Shown: one piece after another, positions 1 to 6,962 of the stretch
Numbering within the stretch: the first letter of the stretch is position 1
Layout: every line of letters begins with the position of its first letter
Virus record (IMG/VR): IMGVR_UViG_3300023174_000656
Coordinates: 1 to 23,160 of that record
Strand: one strand, 5' to 3'
Source: a virus
DNA: 23,160 nt
Notes under the pieces: model-generated
Told to the model about the DNA's origin: nothing
The model's input: only the letters and a program-made list of their open reading frames with translations
Database searches by the model: none
Translations under genes and position numbers: made by a program

Positions 1-794
1 CCAACGTGGCGGCCAACCAGGGCAACTACATCCCCGGCCTGACGACGGCGGGCCAGACCATTGCGAATGCCGGTCAGACCGACATCACCGGCGCGGCCAA
101 CCCGTACCTGACAGCGGGCACCAGCAGCGCTGTCGATCTGGTGGGCGGGTACATGAACCCCTACGTCCAGAACGTAGTGGACCAGATCCGGCTCGCCAAC
201 CAGCAGAACATCCAACAGAACCTGGCACCCGGCTTGACCGCCGGTGCGGTGGGCGGCGGGCAGTTTGGCTCGCAGCGGGGTGCCAACGCCTTGGCCATGG
301 GCATCTCCAACGCCAACATCGGGGCATTGGGCCAACAGTCGCAGGCGCTGCAGTCCGGCTACACCGAGGCCCTGAAGGCCGCCATGCAACAGCGCGCCAA
401 CCAGGTGGGCGCTGGAAAGACAGCGGCAGACGCCGCTACCGCGCAGGGTAGACTGGGACTCGACACTGGGACGCAACAAGCCGCATTGGCCAAGCAGATA
501 CAAACCCAAGGGCTGGCGGACACTGACGCGCTGCTGAAGGCCGGAAATGCGCAGCAGACCATCGCGACCAACCGCCTGAACGCGCCTTTGGACATCCTGG
601 GCAAGACTCTAGCGAACACCTCAGGCGTGGTGCTGCCGACGGCAAGCACCACCGAGTTGAATATGTCTCCGCTGTCCCAGATCAGCGGTCTGGCTGCGCT
701 TGGCGCGGGGGCTATTACCAAAAACAAAGATACCGGCAAGTCGCCCTTAGAGGACTTCTTGGAAGCGTACAAGAAGCAATTTGGAGGAGGGTAA
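1..794 (+). CDS. Phage virion / probable DNA-ejection protein, 5'-truncated
   Basis: The reading frame is open to the left edge of the window, so the true start lies upstream; the GTG at position 6 is only the first possible internal start. At least 263 residues are present. The protein is rich in Gly, Ala, Gln and Asn, has no Cys or signal peptide, and ends in GGG. Long Ala/Gln helical stretches in the middle (residues about 100-180 from the GTG) resemble internal virion or tail-associated proteins of podovirus-like phages, but I see no family-defining motif. It is followed after 3 nt by the next gene, whose ribosome binding site (GGAGGAGGG, 783-791) lies in the end of this gene, so the two are translationally coupled. 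A structural role is inferred from composition and from its place at the end of the late region. Confidence 0.6.
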   Translation, partial: NVAANQGNYIPGLTTAGQTIANAGQTDITGAANPYLTAGTSSAVDLVGGYMNPYVQNVVDQIRLANQQNIQQNLAPGLTAGAVGGGQFGSQRGANALAMGISNANIGALGQQSQALQSGYTEALKAAMQQRANQVGAGKTAADAATAQGRLGLDTGTQQAALAKQIQTQGLADTDALLKAGNAQQTIATNRLNAPLDILGKTLANTSGVVLPTASTTELNMSPLSQISGLAALGAGAITKNKDTGKSPLEDFLEAYKKQFGGG

Positions 795-797
795 ATC

Positions 798-2561
798 ATG
801 GCAACAACATCACCCTTGGACATCCTTAACGCAGGTATGCAGGCTACGTTAAAGTCCCCAATTATTGGTAAAACGGATGAGCAGGTAAAGGCAGAGGCGG
901 ACGCCCTTGATATTGCATCGGAGGCTTTGGCACAACGCTACGCGCAACCAAACTGGTTTAATGTAGCCGCAGGTTTTTTGAAGCCCCAGTTGGGCGGCTT
1001 TGGTGCATCCCTAGGAAGCGCTGCCCAGGCGTTGGGTGAGAATTTAGAAAAACAACGCGAAAACCAGTTGCCTTTGTACGCGGTGCGGGCGCAAGCAGGC
1101 GCCATGAAAAGCCAGATGGCCAACCGTCAATTGGCGGCAAAGGCCTACGAGGATGCTAAAAAAGGGAATTTTGATCCAGAACGCCTACCAGCTTTACAGG
1201 CTACCTTAACTTCCTACGGCGCTCCCGAGTTGGCGGATTCTGTGGGTAAGATGATTGAGACAAGGCAAAAAGACCGAAGTTTGGATACGACTGCCCAACA
1301 ACTTTTGACTACGCAGATGGCAGAAGATCGAGCCTTGCTTACCGAACGACGTAAACAAAATTTGATTACAGAAGAGCAGTATAACCAAGGCCTCGCAGAT
1401 ATTTTTAATCGTAGGCAAGAACGGCCCAAGCCAACTGTACCTGGAACCGCTGGAGCGGATATTGTTGCGCCTGAAGTTAAGGCGCCTGCGGCCCCTACGG
1501 TATTCAAACCCCTTGATCCTCTTGGCGACCCTAAAAAAGATTTGGCATTTGATAATTTAACCCCAGCACAAAAAGATGCTATTAATAAAACGCTAATAAA
1601 TGACGGTAAACTACCTTTTAAGGACGACAAGACTTTTAAAGAAAGTTGGGAAAAAAATGTTAACAAACTTAGCCCCGCTGGGCGTGCAGAATTTATACAG
1701 TTAATAAATACGGCCGGTTCTTCTGTTAACCCCATTGAAGTTCCTGCTAAGGACAAAATTCCTGCGGCAGCCAAAGCACCCGCGCCTGCGGCAGTGGCTC
1801 CCGCGACAACTACTCCTACGGCAGCCGCTCCTAAGGAATTTGTGTATAAAGACAACTACGCTCTACCGCATAAAAATCCGATGACTGCGGATCAAATAAA
1901 AGAAAATGACGCAACTAAAGTTACTGCCGCAGAAGCAAACGTCGGTGATAAAAATTACTATAATGCTGTTAAAGCTATTTCACAACCTACACAATATAAA
2001 ATAGCAGATGATGCTAATAACTTTATAATTGACCAATTTAAGAAAAACCCTAAAGATGTTAAAGCAGTAATGGATTTAGTACGTAAAGCGGGTGGCTTTG
2101 CGGCTATGGTCAACCAAGGCTTAGGAATTTCTTTTAACGGGCCATTTGCGGTAAACGTAGCGATACCCGTAGAAACCGGATTAATTGCATCTCTAAGCGA
2201 CAACCAACGAACACTTTTTGATGCTATGGCCCAAAGTGCAGCAACTAGCGCTTATTTCAATATGAAACAACGGGGGGTTGATCCTGAAAAAGCGGGTATT
2301 GATAAGTTTGGCGCGCAGATGCAACAAGAAATAGGGTTAAAACAAACCCCTGGAGCTTTATTTTTAGCTGCCAATAAAAATGCGGCAAATTTGCACATGG
2401 CAAAAGAAGCTGCGGACATTTTTGATAAGGAACTCCCCAAAGTTAAAGGTTACTATGCCCCACATTTAGAAATTAGGCGGCAATCTCCAGAAATGTTTAA
2501 GCTGGAGCAAAAATATGATTTTATAAATAAAGCCCACAATAAGGCTTTTAACGGCGAATAA
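798..2561 (+). CDS. Probable virion-associated protein, Ala/Lys-rich, 587 aa
   Basis: Family not recognised. The protein has a helical N-terminal part (residues 1-200, Ala/Gln/Lys-rich), a low-complexity Ala/Pro/Lys linker (about 205-240 and again 315-345) and a more globular C-terminal part (about 345-587) with no obvious catalytic motif. The start ATG has an excellent ribosome binding site, GGAGGAGGG, 6 nt upstream. The gene sits in the same operon as the partial structural gene before it and an Ala-rich gene after it, which suggests an internal virion, tail or ejection role. Base use changes within the gene: from about 1300 on, codon third positions are mostly A/T, in contrast with the GC-rich first gene. 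It could equally be a scaffold or head-tail accessory protein. Confidence 0.6.
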   Translation: MATTSPLDILNAGMQATLKSPIIGKTDEQVKAEADALDIASEALAQRYAQPNWFNVAAGFLKPQLGGFGASLGSAAQALGENLEKQRENQLPLYAVRAQAGAMKSQMANRQLAAKAYEDAKKGNFDPERLPALQATLTSYGAPELADSVGKMIETRQKDRSLDTTAQQLLTTQMAEDRALLTERRKQNLITEEQYNQGLADIFNRRQERPKPTVPGTAGADIVAPEVKAPAAPTVFKPLDPLGDPKKDLAFDNLTPAQKDAINKTLINDGKLPFKDDKTFKESWEKNVNKLSPAGRAEFIQLINTAGSSVNPIEVPAKDKIPAAAKAPAPAAVAPATTTPTAAAPKEFVYKDNYALPHKNPMTADQIKENDATKVTAAEANVGDKNYYNAVKAISQPTQYKIADDANNFIIDQFKKNPKDVKAVMDLVRKAGGFAAMVNQGLGISFNGPFAVNVAIPVETGLIASLSDNQRTLFDAMAQSAATSAYFNMKQRGVDPEKAGIDKFGAQMQQEIGLKQTPGALFLAANKNAANLHMAKEAADIFDKELPKVKGYYAPHLEIRRQSPEMFKLEQKYDFINKAHNKAFNGE

Positions 2562-2573
2562 TAGGGGATTACC

Positions 2574-4046
2574 ATGAATGAAGAAGAAAAAGCCGCACTC
2601 ATAAAAGAAGCCGAAGCTGAAGCCAACGCCTATTTAAAAGGCGCAAGGCCTACTGTTAACGCAGAACAAGGAGCGGAATATAAACTCCCAAAAGACATAG
2701 CCGATACCTATGCTGCTCTTAGAAAAGCTGAAGCTGCTTCCGAAAATCAACCTAGCAGTTTCATGCCTTCTCCTGAAACAGCGGCGTTAGCTGCGGCGGC
2801 GGCAGGAGCATACGCCCAGCACACCGGAAGGACGTTAGGAAACGGGCTGCTACGACCGGGCGAGGGCGTGTACTCTTCTTCCGCGCCCCCTGTTGCACCC
2901 CCTGCCGTGGCGCCTACCGCGCCCGCAGCTCCCGCTGGCCCAAGTCTGGTGGACACCCGTATCGCTCAGGTTACCGAACAACAGCGTTTGTTAGATGAAG
3001 CGCTGAATGCTAGGTTACGACAATTAACGGGTGACCCAAGGGCAAATTATGTTGGATTTTCGCCAGAACAAATAGACCGCCTTTTTAATGGTGGAAATTC
3101 CGATACTCTCAATACTCCAGGTGTTTCGCGTGAATTTACACACAACGATGAGACTTCTCGAAAAGCGGACGTTACCAGCTTAAACCGAGAAAGGCTTGGT
3201 TCAGCGGGATTAGACCCCCGAGCCGCCGTGGAGCAGGCTGGGCCTTTAGTTACGTTGGCCAATAGCCGCATAGCGGTTCCTCCCCACGTAGCCGTTGACC
3301 TGAACCAAAGCAGGCAAACAGCCGCCGCCGCAGAAGCGGAACGGCTGCGGCAGGAGCATGCGCGCCAAACGCAACTGAACCAATCCACACTTGCGGCATT
3401 GAATGCCAAAAGGCAAGCAGACGCCGCAGCCGCAGAGCGCTCTGCTGCCGCCAAAGCGGTAGCCGATGAAAATGCCGCAATACAGGCTCGCTTAGCCGCA
3501 GAAAGAAGCCAGAGAAATGCGGGACTAAGGGCTGGTGCTGGAAAGGTTGCTTTAGGCGGCCTTGGGGGCCTAGAAACAGGCGCCCAAGCCGTAAACATGT
3601 ACAACAACTACCTCGCGGGCGTTAAACCAGACTGGACAGAAAAGCTTAGCCTTGCCGGGGGATTGGCGTCCATGTTTGGAAACAGGCCTTTTGGTATTGC
3701 AGGCCAAGTAGCCCAAATTCCATATGCTATTTCTAAAGGAAATTTAGGCGGTGCCGCCGCGAATGCTGCGGTATCTGCGCTACCTATCCCCGTGCAACTT
3801 GGGATGTACGCCCCCGAGGCGTCAGCGCCAACGGTTACTTCCGAAAGCTATCCGCCTGAAATTAAAACTAACTTGAGCAAAATGGCGAAAGCGCTATCTC
3901 CCGAAGACTATGCCCGAATGCGTGCTTCATATTTAACCAATGTATCTCGTTATGGCCAAACCCCTACCGATGAAGAAAAACTACTCGGCGTAATTCGTTC
4001 TGGACAAAGGGGCGGGGTAGACCCCAACACCCTTCTCCGAAATTAA
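2574..4046 (+). CDS. Probable virion-associated protein, Ala-rich coiled coil, 490 aa
   Basis: Family not recognised. N-terminal Lys/Glu/Ala-rich helices (1-70) lead to a Pro/Ala-rich linker (about 100-125). A long Ala/Glu/Arg coiled coil (about 245-315) precedes a Gly/Ala-rich segment with hydrophobic stretches (about 320-410) that could contact membrane, and then a polar tail. The order of coiled coil followed by Gly/Ala-rich hydrophobic part is common in phage ejection and tail-tip proteins, so a role in DNA delivery is an inference. The ATG follows the previous stop by 12 nt with a GGGGAT ribosome binding site. Codon use is AT-rich like the upstream gene. The gene ends exactly where a tiny opposite-strand ORF ends (stops at 4044-4046 and 4047-4049), so there is no room for a bidirectional terminator. 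Confidence 0.55.
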   Translation: MNEEEKAALIKEAEAEANAYLKGARPTVNAEQGAEYKLPKDIADTYAALRKAEAASENQPSSFMPSPETAALAAAAAGAYAQHTGRTLGNGLLRPGEGVYSSSAPPVAPPAVAPTAPAAPAGPSLVDTRIAQVTEQQRLLDEALNARLRQLTGDPRANYVGFSPEQIDRLFNGGNSDTLNTPGVSREFTHNDETSRKADVTSLNRERLGSAGLDPRAAVEQAGPLVTLANSRIAVPPHVAVDLNQSRQTAAAAEAERLRQEHARQTQLNQSTLAALNAKRQADAAAAERSAAAKAVADENAAIQARLAAERSQRNAGLRAGAGKVALGGLGGLETGAQAVNMYNNYLAGVKPDWTEKLSLAGGLASMFGNRPFGIAGQVAQIPYAISKGNLGGAAANAAVSALPIPVQLGMYAPEASAPTVTSESYPPEIKTNLSKMAKALSPEDYARMRASYLTNVSRYGQTPTDEEKLLGVIRSGQRGGVDPNTLLRN

Positions 4047-4130
4047 TTAAAAAAGCCGTAAGTGCGGGAGTGTTTCCAAAAGCGCTAGTGCAGCCACGAT
4101 CAGCCAGCACCAGCCAAGAATGCGGATCAC
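4047..4130 (-). CDS. Possible 27-residue membrane peptide
   Basis: A GTG at 4130 overlaps the stop of the preceding - strand gene as GTGA, the same coupling used by several confident genes here. The encoded peptide is one hydrophobic helix (core WCWLIVAALALL) with a basic, Leu-rich tail, as in single-pass phage micro-proteins. It ends at 4047, immediately beside the stop of the convergent structural gene. Evidence is limited to the coupling, the composition and the tight packing; there is no recognised family. It may be the last gene of the early operon or a chance ORF. Confidence 0.4.
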   Translation of the reverse strand: MIRILGWCWLIVAALALLETLPHLRLF

Positions 4131-4369
4131 ATCCCACCCCGCTTCTCCGTGAGCGCCAGCGCCACCAGGGGGTTGATGGACTGCACAAACTCAATGCACA
4201 GCTCGCGCTCCTTGCGGGCGTACATGAGCGCCACCTTCTCCTCAACCTTGCGCCCGAACTCAAGGATGTCAAGGTTGTTGGTGTACAGGCCGTTGGGGTC
4301 TACGGGGCTGTTGGGTGACTGGCACTTGCAGTCCATGAGAACCATTTTGAGGTCGTGTTCTGTGAGCAT
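4127..4369 (-). CDS. Small phage protein, 80 aa, unknown function
   Basis: Start chosen at the ATG at 4369, because AGGAGA lies 5 nt upstream; a longer frame reaching 4528 would run through the repressor gene on the other strand and has no such site. The product is soluble, with two Cys near the N-terminus (CKC) and an acidic, helical C-terminal half containing LEFGRKVEEKVALMYARKER. No family recognised. It lies downstream of the helicase gene in the early - strand operon but is separated from the gene before it by 139 bp, which hold the 5' half of the oppositely oriented repressor. Its 5' leader overlaps the repressor promoter, so the two may affect each other's expression. Confidence 0.6.
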   Translation of the reverse strand: MLTEHDLKMVLMDCKCQSPNSPVDPNGLYTNNLDILEFGRKVEEKVALMYARKERELCIEFVQSINPLVALALTEKRGGM

Positions 4370-4380
4370 AGCTTCTCCTG

Positions 4381-4408
4381 TTGGTGTAACTTGGGGTTTG
4401 ATTATAAT
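4381..4408 (+). promoter_or_regulatory. Promoter of the Cro/YdaS-like repressor, predicted leaderless transcript
   Basis: TATAAT at 4403-4408 is a perfect -10 box. TTGGTG at 4381-4386 is a partial -35 at 16 nt spacing. Seven nt after the -10 is the A of the repressor ATG (4415), so transcription would begin at or within a base or two of the start codon. A TGTAACTTGG element at 4385-4394 between the boxes recurs at another promoter in this window (20665-20674). Confidence 0.6.
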
Positions 4409-4414
4409 GCAGCC

Positions 4415-4615
4415 ATGACGCTGCAAGAATACTTTAAGACCGACGTGAGGGGCGCCAAAGGCGAGATGGCCGAATACCTCAAAATTACCCCCACGTGGAT
4501 GGCCCTGCTTATCGCGGGGACGAGACAACCTTCGCCCGTGCTGGCTCTGGCGATTGAGGAAGCAACGCAGGGCCTTGTGACCCGGAAAGAGCTTCGGCCA
4601 GATATTTTTCGCTGA
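4415..4615 (+). CDS. Cro/YdaS-like helix-turn-helix repressor, 66 aa
   Basis: A small DNA-binding regulator of the phage Cro/YdaS type. The layout matches that family: an N-terminal MTLQEYF helix, a helix-turn-helix across about residues 14-40 (KGEMAEYLKITPTWMALLIAG), then the typical SPVLALAIEEATQG segment and a final VTRKELRPDIF tail. ATG 4415 is preferred over the upstream ATG 4355 because the family starts with MTL and a perfect -10 box ends 6 nt before it. There is no Shine-Dalgarno, in keeping with a leaderless message as for lambda cI from PRM. The gene is antisense to the early operon and its last 107 bp overlap the end of a - strand gene. It probably represses an early or its own promoter; which operators it binds is unknown. 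Confidence 0.85.
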   Translation: MTLQEYFKTDVRGAKGEMAEYLKITPTWMALLIAGTRQPSPVLALAIEEATQGLVTRKELRPDIFR

Positions 4616-4736
4616 TAGCCCTGCGCCACGCCGCCAGCAGCATCTTGTTGTCCTCGCGCAATACCTTGTTCTCCTCGCTCACCTCCTCGGCGTACTTCGC
4701 CAGGTTCTCTTGCTTCCAGCTCGCAAAGTCAGCCAT
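4509..4736 (-). CDS. Small helical phage protein, 75 aa
   Basis: Starts inside the end of the helicase gene (8-nt overlap) behind an A-rich GGAAGAAG ribosome binding site. Residues 1-45 form a charged helix (MADFASWKQENLAKYAEE, then ENKVLREDNKMLLAAW) of a type often seen as a tiny gene beside phage replication genes. The remaining Pro/Ser-rich tail lies antisense to the last 107 bp of the repressor gene and looks like overprinted sequence. Function unknown. Coupling to the helicase suggests a co-expressed accessory protein. Confidence 0.6.
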   Translation of the reverse strand: MADFASWKQENLAKYAEEVSEENKVLREDNKMLLAAWRRAISEKYLAEALSGSQGPALLPQSPEPARAKVVSSPR

Positions 4737-6111
4737 TTTTCTTCTTCCTTTTCTTCATGGAGTCCAGCAATATGTCCTGCACCCTGCGCTTGGTTGTGAG
4801 CCGCTCCAGCACCAGCTCGTCCACGGTGTCCCTGGCGATGATCCGGTGGATGAAGACCGGACGGTCGTACCCGGCCTGCAACTGGCGCGTCGGCCCGATC
4901 CGCTCAATGATCTGCAGGTGCTCCTCAAGGTTCCAATTCGGTGAGAAGAACACCAAGATGTTACCGCCGTCCTGCAAGTTCAGGCCATGGCCCGCGCTTG
5001 CCGGATGCGCGAACAACACCGGTATCCTGCCCGCGTTCCAGTCCTTGATTGTGCCGGGGTTTTTGTCCAAGTGCCGCCCCTGCGGGAAGGCCTTGAGCAG
5101 CCGCTCCAAGTCGCTCTTGAAGTTGTAGGCCACCAGCACCGGCATGCCCGCCGCCTCCTCAATGACCGACTCCAAGGCCTCCAGCTTGGCCTTGTGGGTC
5201 TCGGTCCAGTTCTTGCGGGTGTCGTCGGTGTAGGCCGCGCCAGCGGCGAGTTGCAGGCATTTGATGGTCTTGGCCGCCGCGTTGAAGGCCTCCACCTCGA
5301 TGCCTTCCAGCTCGGTGTACATCTCCTTCTCCATGTCCTGGTAGTGCTTGCGCGCCTTGGGCGGCAGGTCCACCATGATGTCGTTGACGATGGGCTCGTG
5401 CAGGTCGAACCAGTCCTTGGCCTCGATGGTCAGGCACACATCCCGCAGCCGGTCTTGTATGTCGGTCTGGGCCGAGGCCGTGGGCGTCAGGCTGAACCCG
5501 TCGTAGCCCTGCTGGAACCAGCGCTGGCTGAACGCCGTATACGTGCGGCCCAGCCGGGCGCCCGCATCGATGAACCACGCCTGCCCCCACAGATCCTTCA
5601 GGCCGTTGCTGGCCGGTGTGCCGGTCAGCTCAATCAGCCGCTTGATGTGGGTGTGGGCGATGCTGCCCAGCGCCTGGGCGCGCTTGGTGCCTTGGCGTAG
5701 CCTGAAGTTCTTGACCTTGGTGGACTCGTCAAGCACCACGGTCCGGTACGGCCACTTGTCGCCCCAATAATCCGTGAGCCAAACGATCTGTTCAAAATTG
5801 GTCACATACAATTGCGAAGGCGTCTTAATAGCCGCAATGCGCTCTTTCTCGGTGCCGGTGATCACAGACACGTTCATGCCGCGCAGATGGTTCCATTTCA
5901 GCACCTCGTTGGGCCATGTGTCGTTGGCTACCCGTAGGGGCGCTATAACTAATACCGGGCCATCCTCAACCATCTGGAGGGTATCTATGGCCGTCAGAGT
6001 CGCCACGGTCTTGCCGGTACCCATACCGGCCCATATCGCGCACCGCGGAGTGTCGATGATGTGGTCGATGATCATGCCCTGGTAGGGGCGGGGCGTGAAC
6101 TCAGACCTCAT
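4729..6111 (-). CDS. SNF2-type DEAD/DEAH helicase (superfamily 2 ATPase), 460 aa
   Basis: A phage superfamily 2 DNA translocase/helicase. Motifs in order: Q-like RPYQ (8-11), Walker A GMGTGKT (29-35), motif Ia APLRV (57-61), Walker B LDES (127-130), motif III LTGTP (162-166), motif V SAGHGLNLQ (372-380) and motif VI QIIERIGPTRQ (400-410). The length is normal for the compact phage members of this group, which lack accessory domains. The start overlaps the VRR-NUC stop as ATGA, so the two are translationally coupled; the pairing of a SNF2 helicase with VRR-NUC is common in phage replication operons and suggests joint action on branched DNA or recombination intermediates. The C-terminus is a basic KKRKKK tail whose A-rich codons double as the ribosome binding site of the next gene. 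Confidence 0.92.
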   Translation of the reverse strand: MRSEFTPRPYQGMIIDHIIDTPRCAIWAGMGTGKTVATLTAIDTLQMVEDGPVLVIAPLRVANDTWPNEVLKWNHLRGMNVSVITGTEKERIAAIKTPSQLYVTNFEQIVWLTDYWGDKWPYRTVVLDESTKVKNFRLRQGTKRAQALGSIAHTHIKRLIELTGTPASNGLKDLWGQAWFIDAGARLGRTYTAFSQRWFQQGYDGFSLTPTASAQTDIQDRLRDVCLTIEAKDWFDLHEPIVNDIMVDLPPKARKHYQDMEKEMYTELEGIEVEAFNAAAKTIKCLQLAAGAAYTDDTRKNWTETHKAKLEALESVIEEAAGMPVLVAYNFKSDLERLLKAFPQGRHLDKNPGTIKDWNAGRIPVLFAHPASAGHGLNLQDGGNILVFFSPNWNLEEHLQIIERIGPTRQLQAGYDRPVFIHRIIARDTVDELVLERLTTKRRVQDILLDSMKKRKKKNG

Positions 6112-6383
6112 GCCAGCAGCGCGTCAACGCCCTCCAAGCTGTTGATCACCACCACGCGCTGGCCCACGGCCCGCATGCGCGTGTGCTCGCGGAGCTGGTG
6201 CGGCTCGGGAACCTTGCCGAGGGCCTTGAGCTCCACCCAGATGGTGCCGTGTTCATAGTATGGTGGCAGCATCACCAGCCGGTCGGGCGCGCCGTTGCGC
6301 CCGATCCACTTGACCTTGCGGACCTCGCCGCCCATCTCCTTGACCTTCTTCACAAGGTACTTCTCGATGTCTGACTCTCTCAT
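6108..6383 (-). CDS. VRR-NUC domain nuclease, 91 aa
   Basis: A stand-alone VRR-NUC endonuclease of the PD-(D/E)XK superfamily, whose members cut branched or flap DNA structures. The catalytic signature is complete: GAPDR at 31-35 (metal-binding D34), ELK at 51-53 (E51, K53) and Q63 in the following helix. The N-terminal helix MRESDIEKYLVKKVKEMGG is typical. At 91 residues it is a minimal single-domain member. ATG 6383 has AGGAAC upstream. It begins 9 nt after the end of the Mom-like gene and overlaps the helicase start by 4 nt. It probably resolves replication or recombination intermediates together with the helicase. Confidence 0.92.
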   Translation of the reverse strand: MRESDIEKYLVKKVKEMGGEVRKVKWIGRNGAPDRLVMLPPYYEHGTIWVELKALGKVPEPHQLREHTRMRAVGQRVVVINSLEGVDALLA

Positions 6384-6391
6384 TTTTGTTC

Positions 6392-6959
6392 CTATGCTAA
6401 ATGCAACACATACTTATGCTTGTAAAAAGAGCCCACTTTTATATGACCCAGATTTTCCATCTGTTGTTTTGTTCTGTTTACCGTGGCTTTATTCGCAACT
6501 TGTTTTCCTTCTTTAGTAAGCCATCTTGGATATGGGCCTGTTCTCCCTACATATGTCCAATTGGCTGCTGCGTACACACCACCTGTATGATTTTGGCTTT
6601 CATCGGCATAGGTAACTAACGATACAAATCTTTTTTCTTTTTTTTATTATTTTTATGCTTTTTGACAAAAGAAAAGAGCATGCGTTTTTTGGAGTGTCTG
6701 GACGCATAACCATCCGCGTTAGAGACAACACTTTTTTCCAGTTATCTTTATTTACCGATTCGCAAGCAACTCTGGTAGGTGGCAGCCACCACACTACGCC
6801 AAATAACTCATCTGTATATTTAAGATACAGCCCATGGAGGTATACCCCCGTGTTAGAAGCACCTTTGGCATAGTGGTATTGCTCCACTAAAACACGTGCA
6901 TCGGGTATTGGTACTGGTCTTACCTCCCAATCCTCTGCATGAAGCGGGTATCCTTCCAT
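6392..6959 (-). CDS. mom: Mom-like adenine modification protein (GNAT fold), frameshifted
   Basis: Related to phage Mu Mom, a GNAT-fold enzyme that converts adenines in phage DNA to a carbamoylmethyl form and so blocks host restriction. The N-terminal part reads from 6959 (119 codons to a stop at 6600-6602) and has QYHYAKGASNTGVY (27-40), FGVVWWLPP (53-61), LTRMVMRPDTPKNACSF (80-96) and a Ser/Lys/Ile helix. The conserved C-terminal part (VTYADESQNHTGG, then VYAAANWTYVG) continues in the next frame to 6392. The shift lies in the A-tract 6645-6631 (eight A, G, six A). Removing one A, or a +1 or -2 shift, gives a 188-residue protein of normal architecture. The gene is clearly more AT-rich than the polymerase gene next to it, which suggests transfer. 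It could be a dead gene, a sequencing error, or expressed by slippage. Confidence 0.8.
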
Positions 6960-6962
6960 TTC

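Noticed and set aside
1214-1855. 213-aa open frame on the - strand under the second structural gene
   Set aside because: No ribosome binding site, and the opposite frame has a strong site and operon context. Its Ala/Gly-rich composition is a shadow of the sense gene.
4370-4528. N-terminal extension of the 80-aa gene to 4528
   Set aside because: It would run antisense through the repressor gene and promoter; the internal ATG at 4369 has AGGAGA at proper distance.
6600-6660. Programmed -1 frameshift in the Mom-like gene
   Set aside because: The -1 frame meets a stop a few codons after the A-tract. Only a +1 or -2 shift, or loss of one A, joins the conserved halves.
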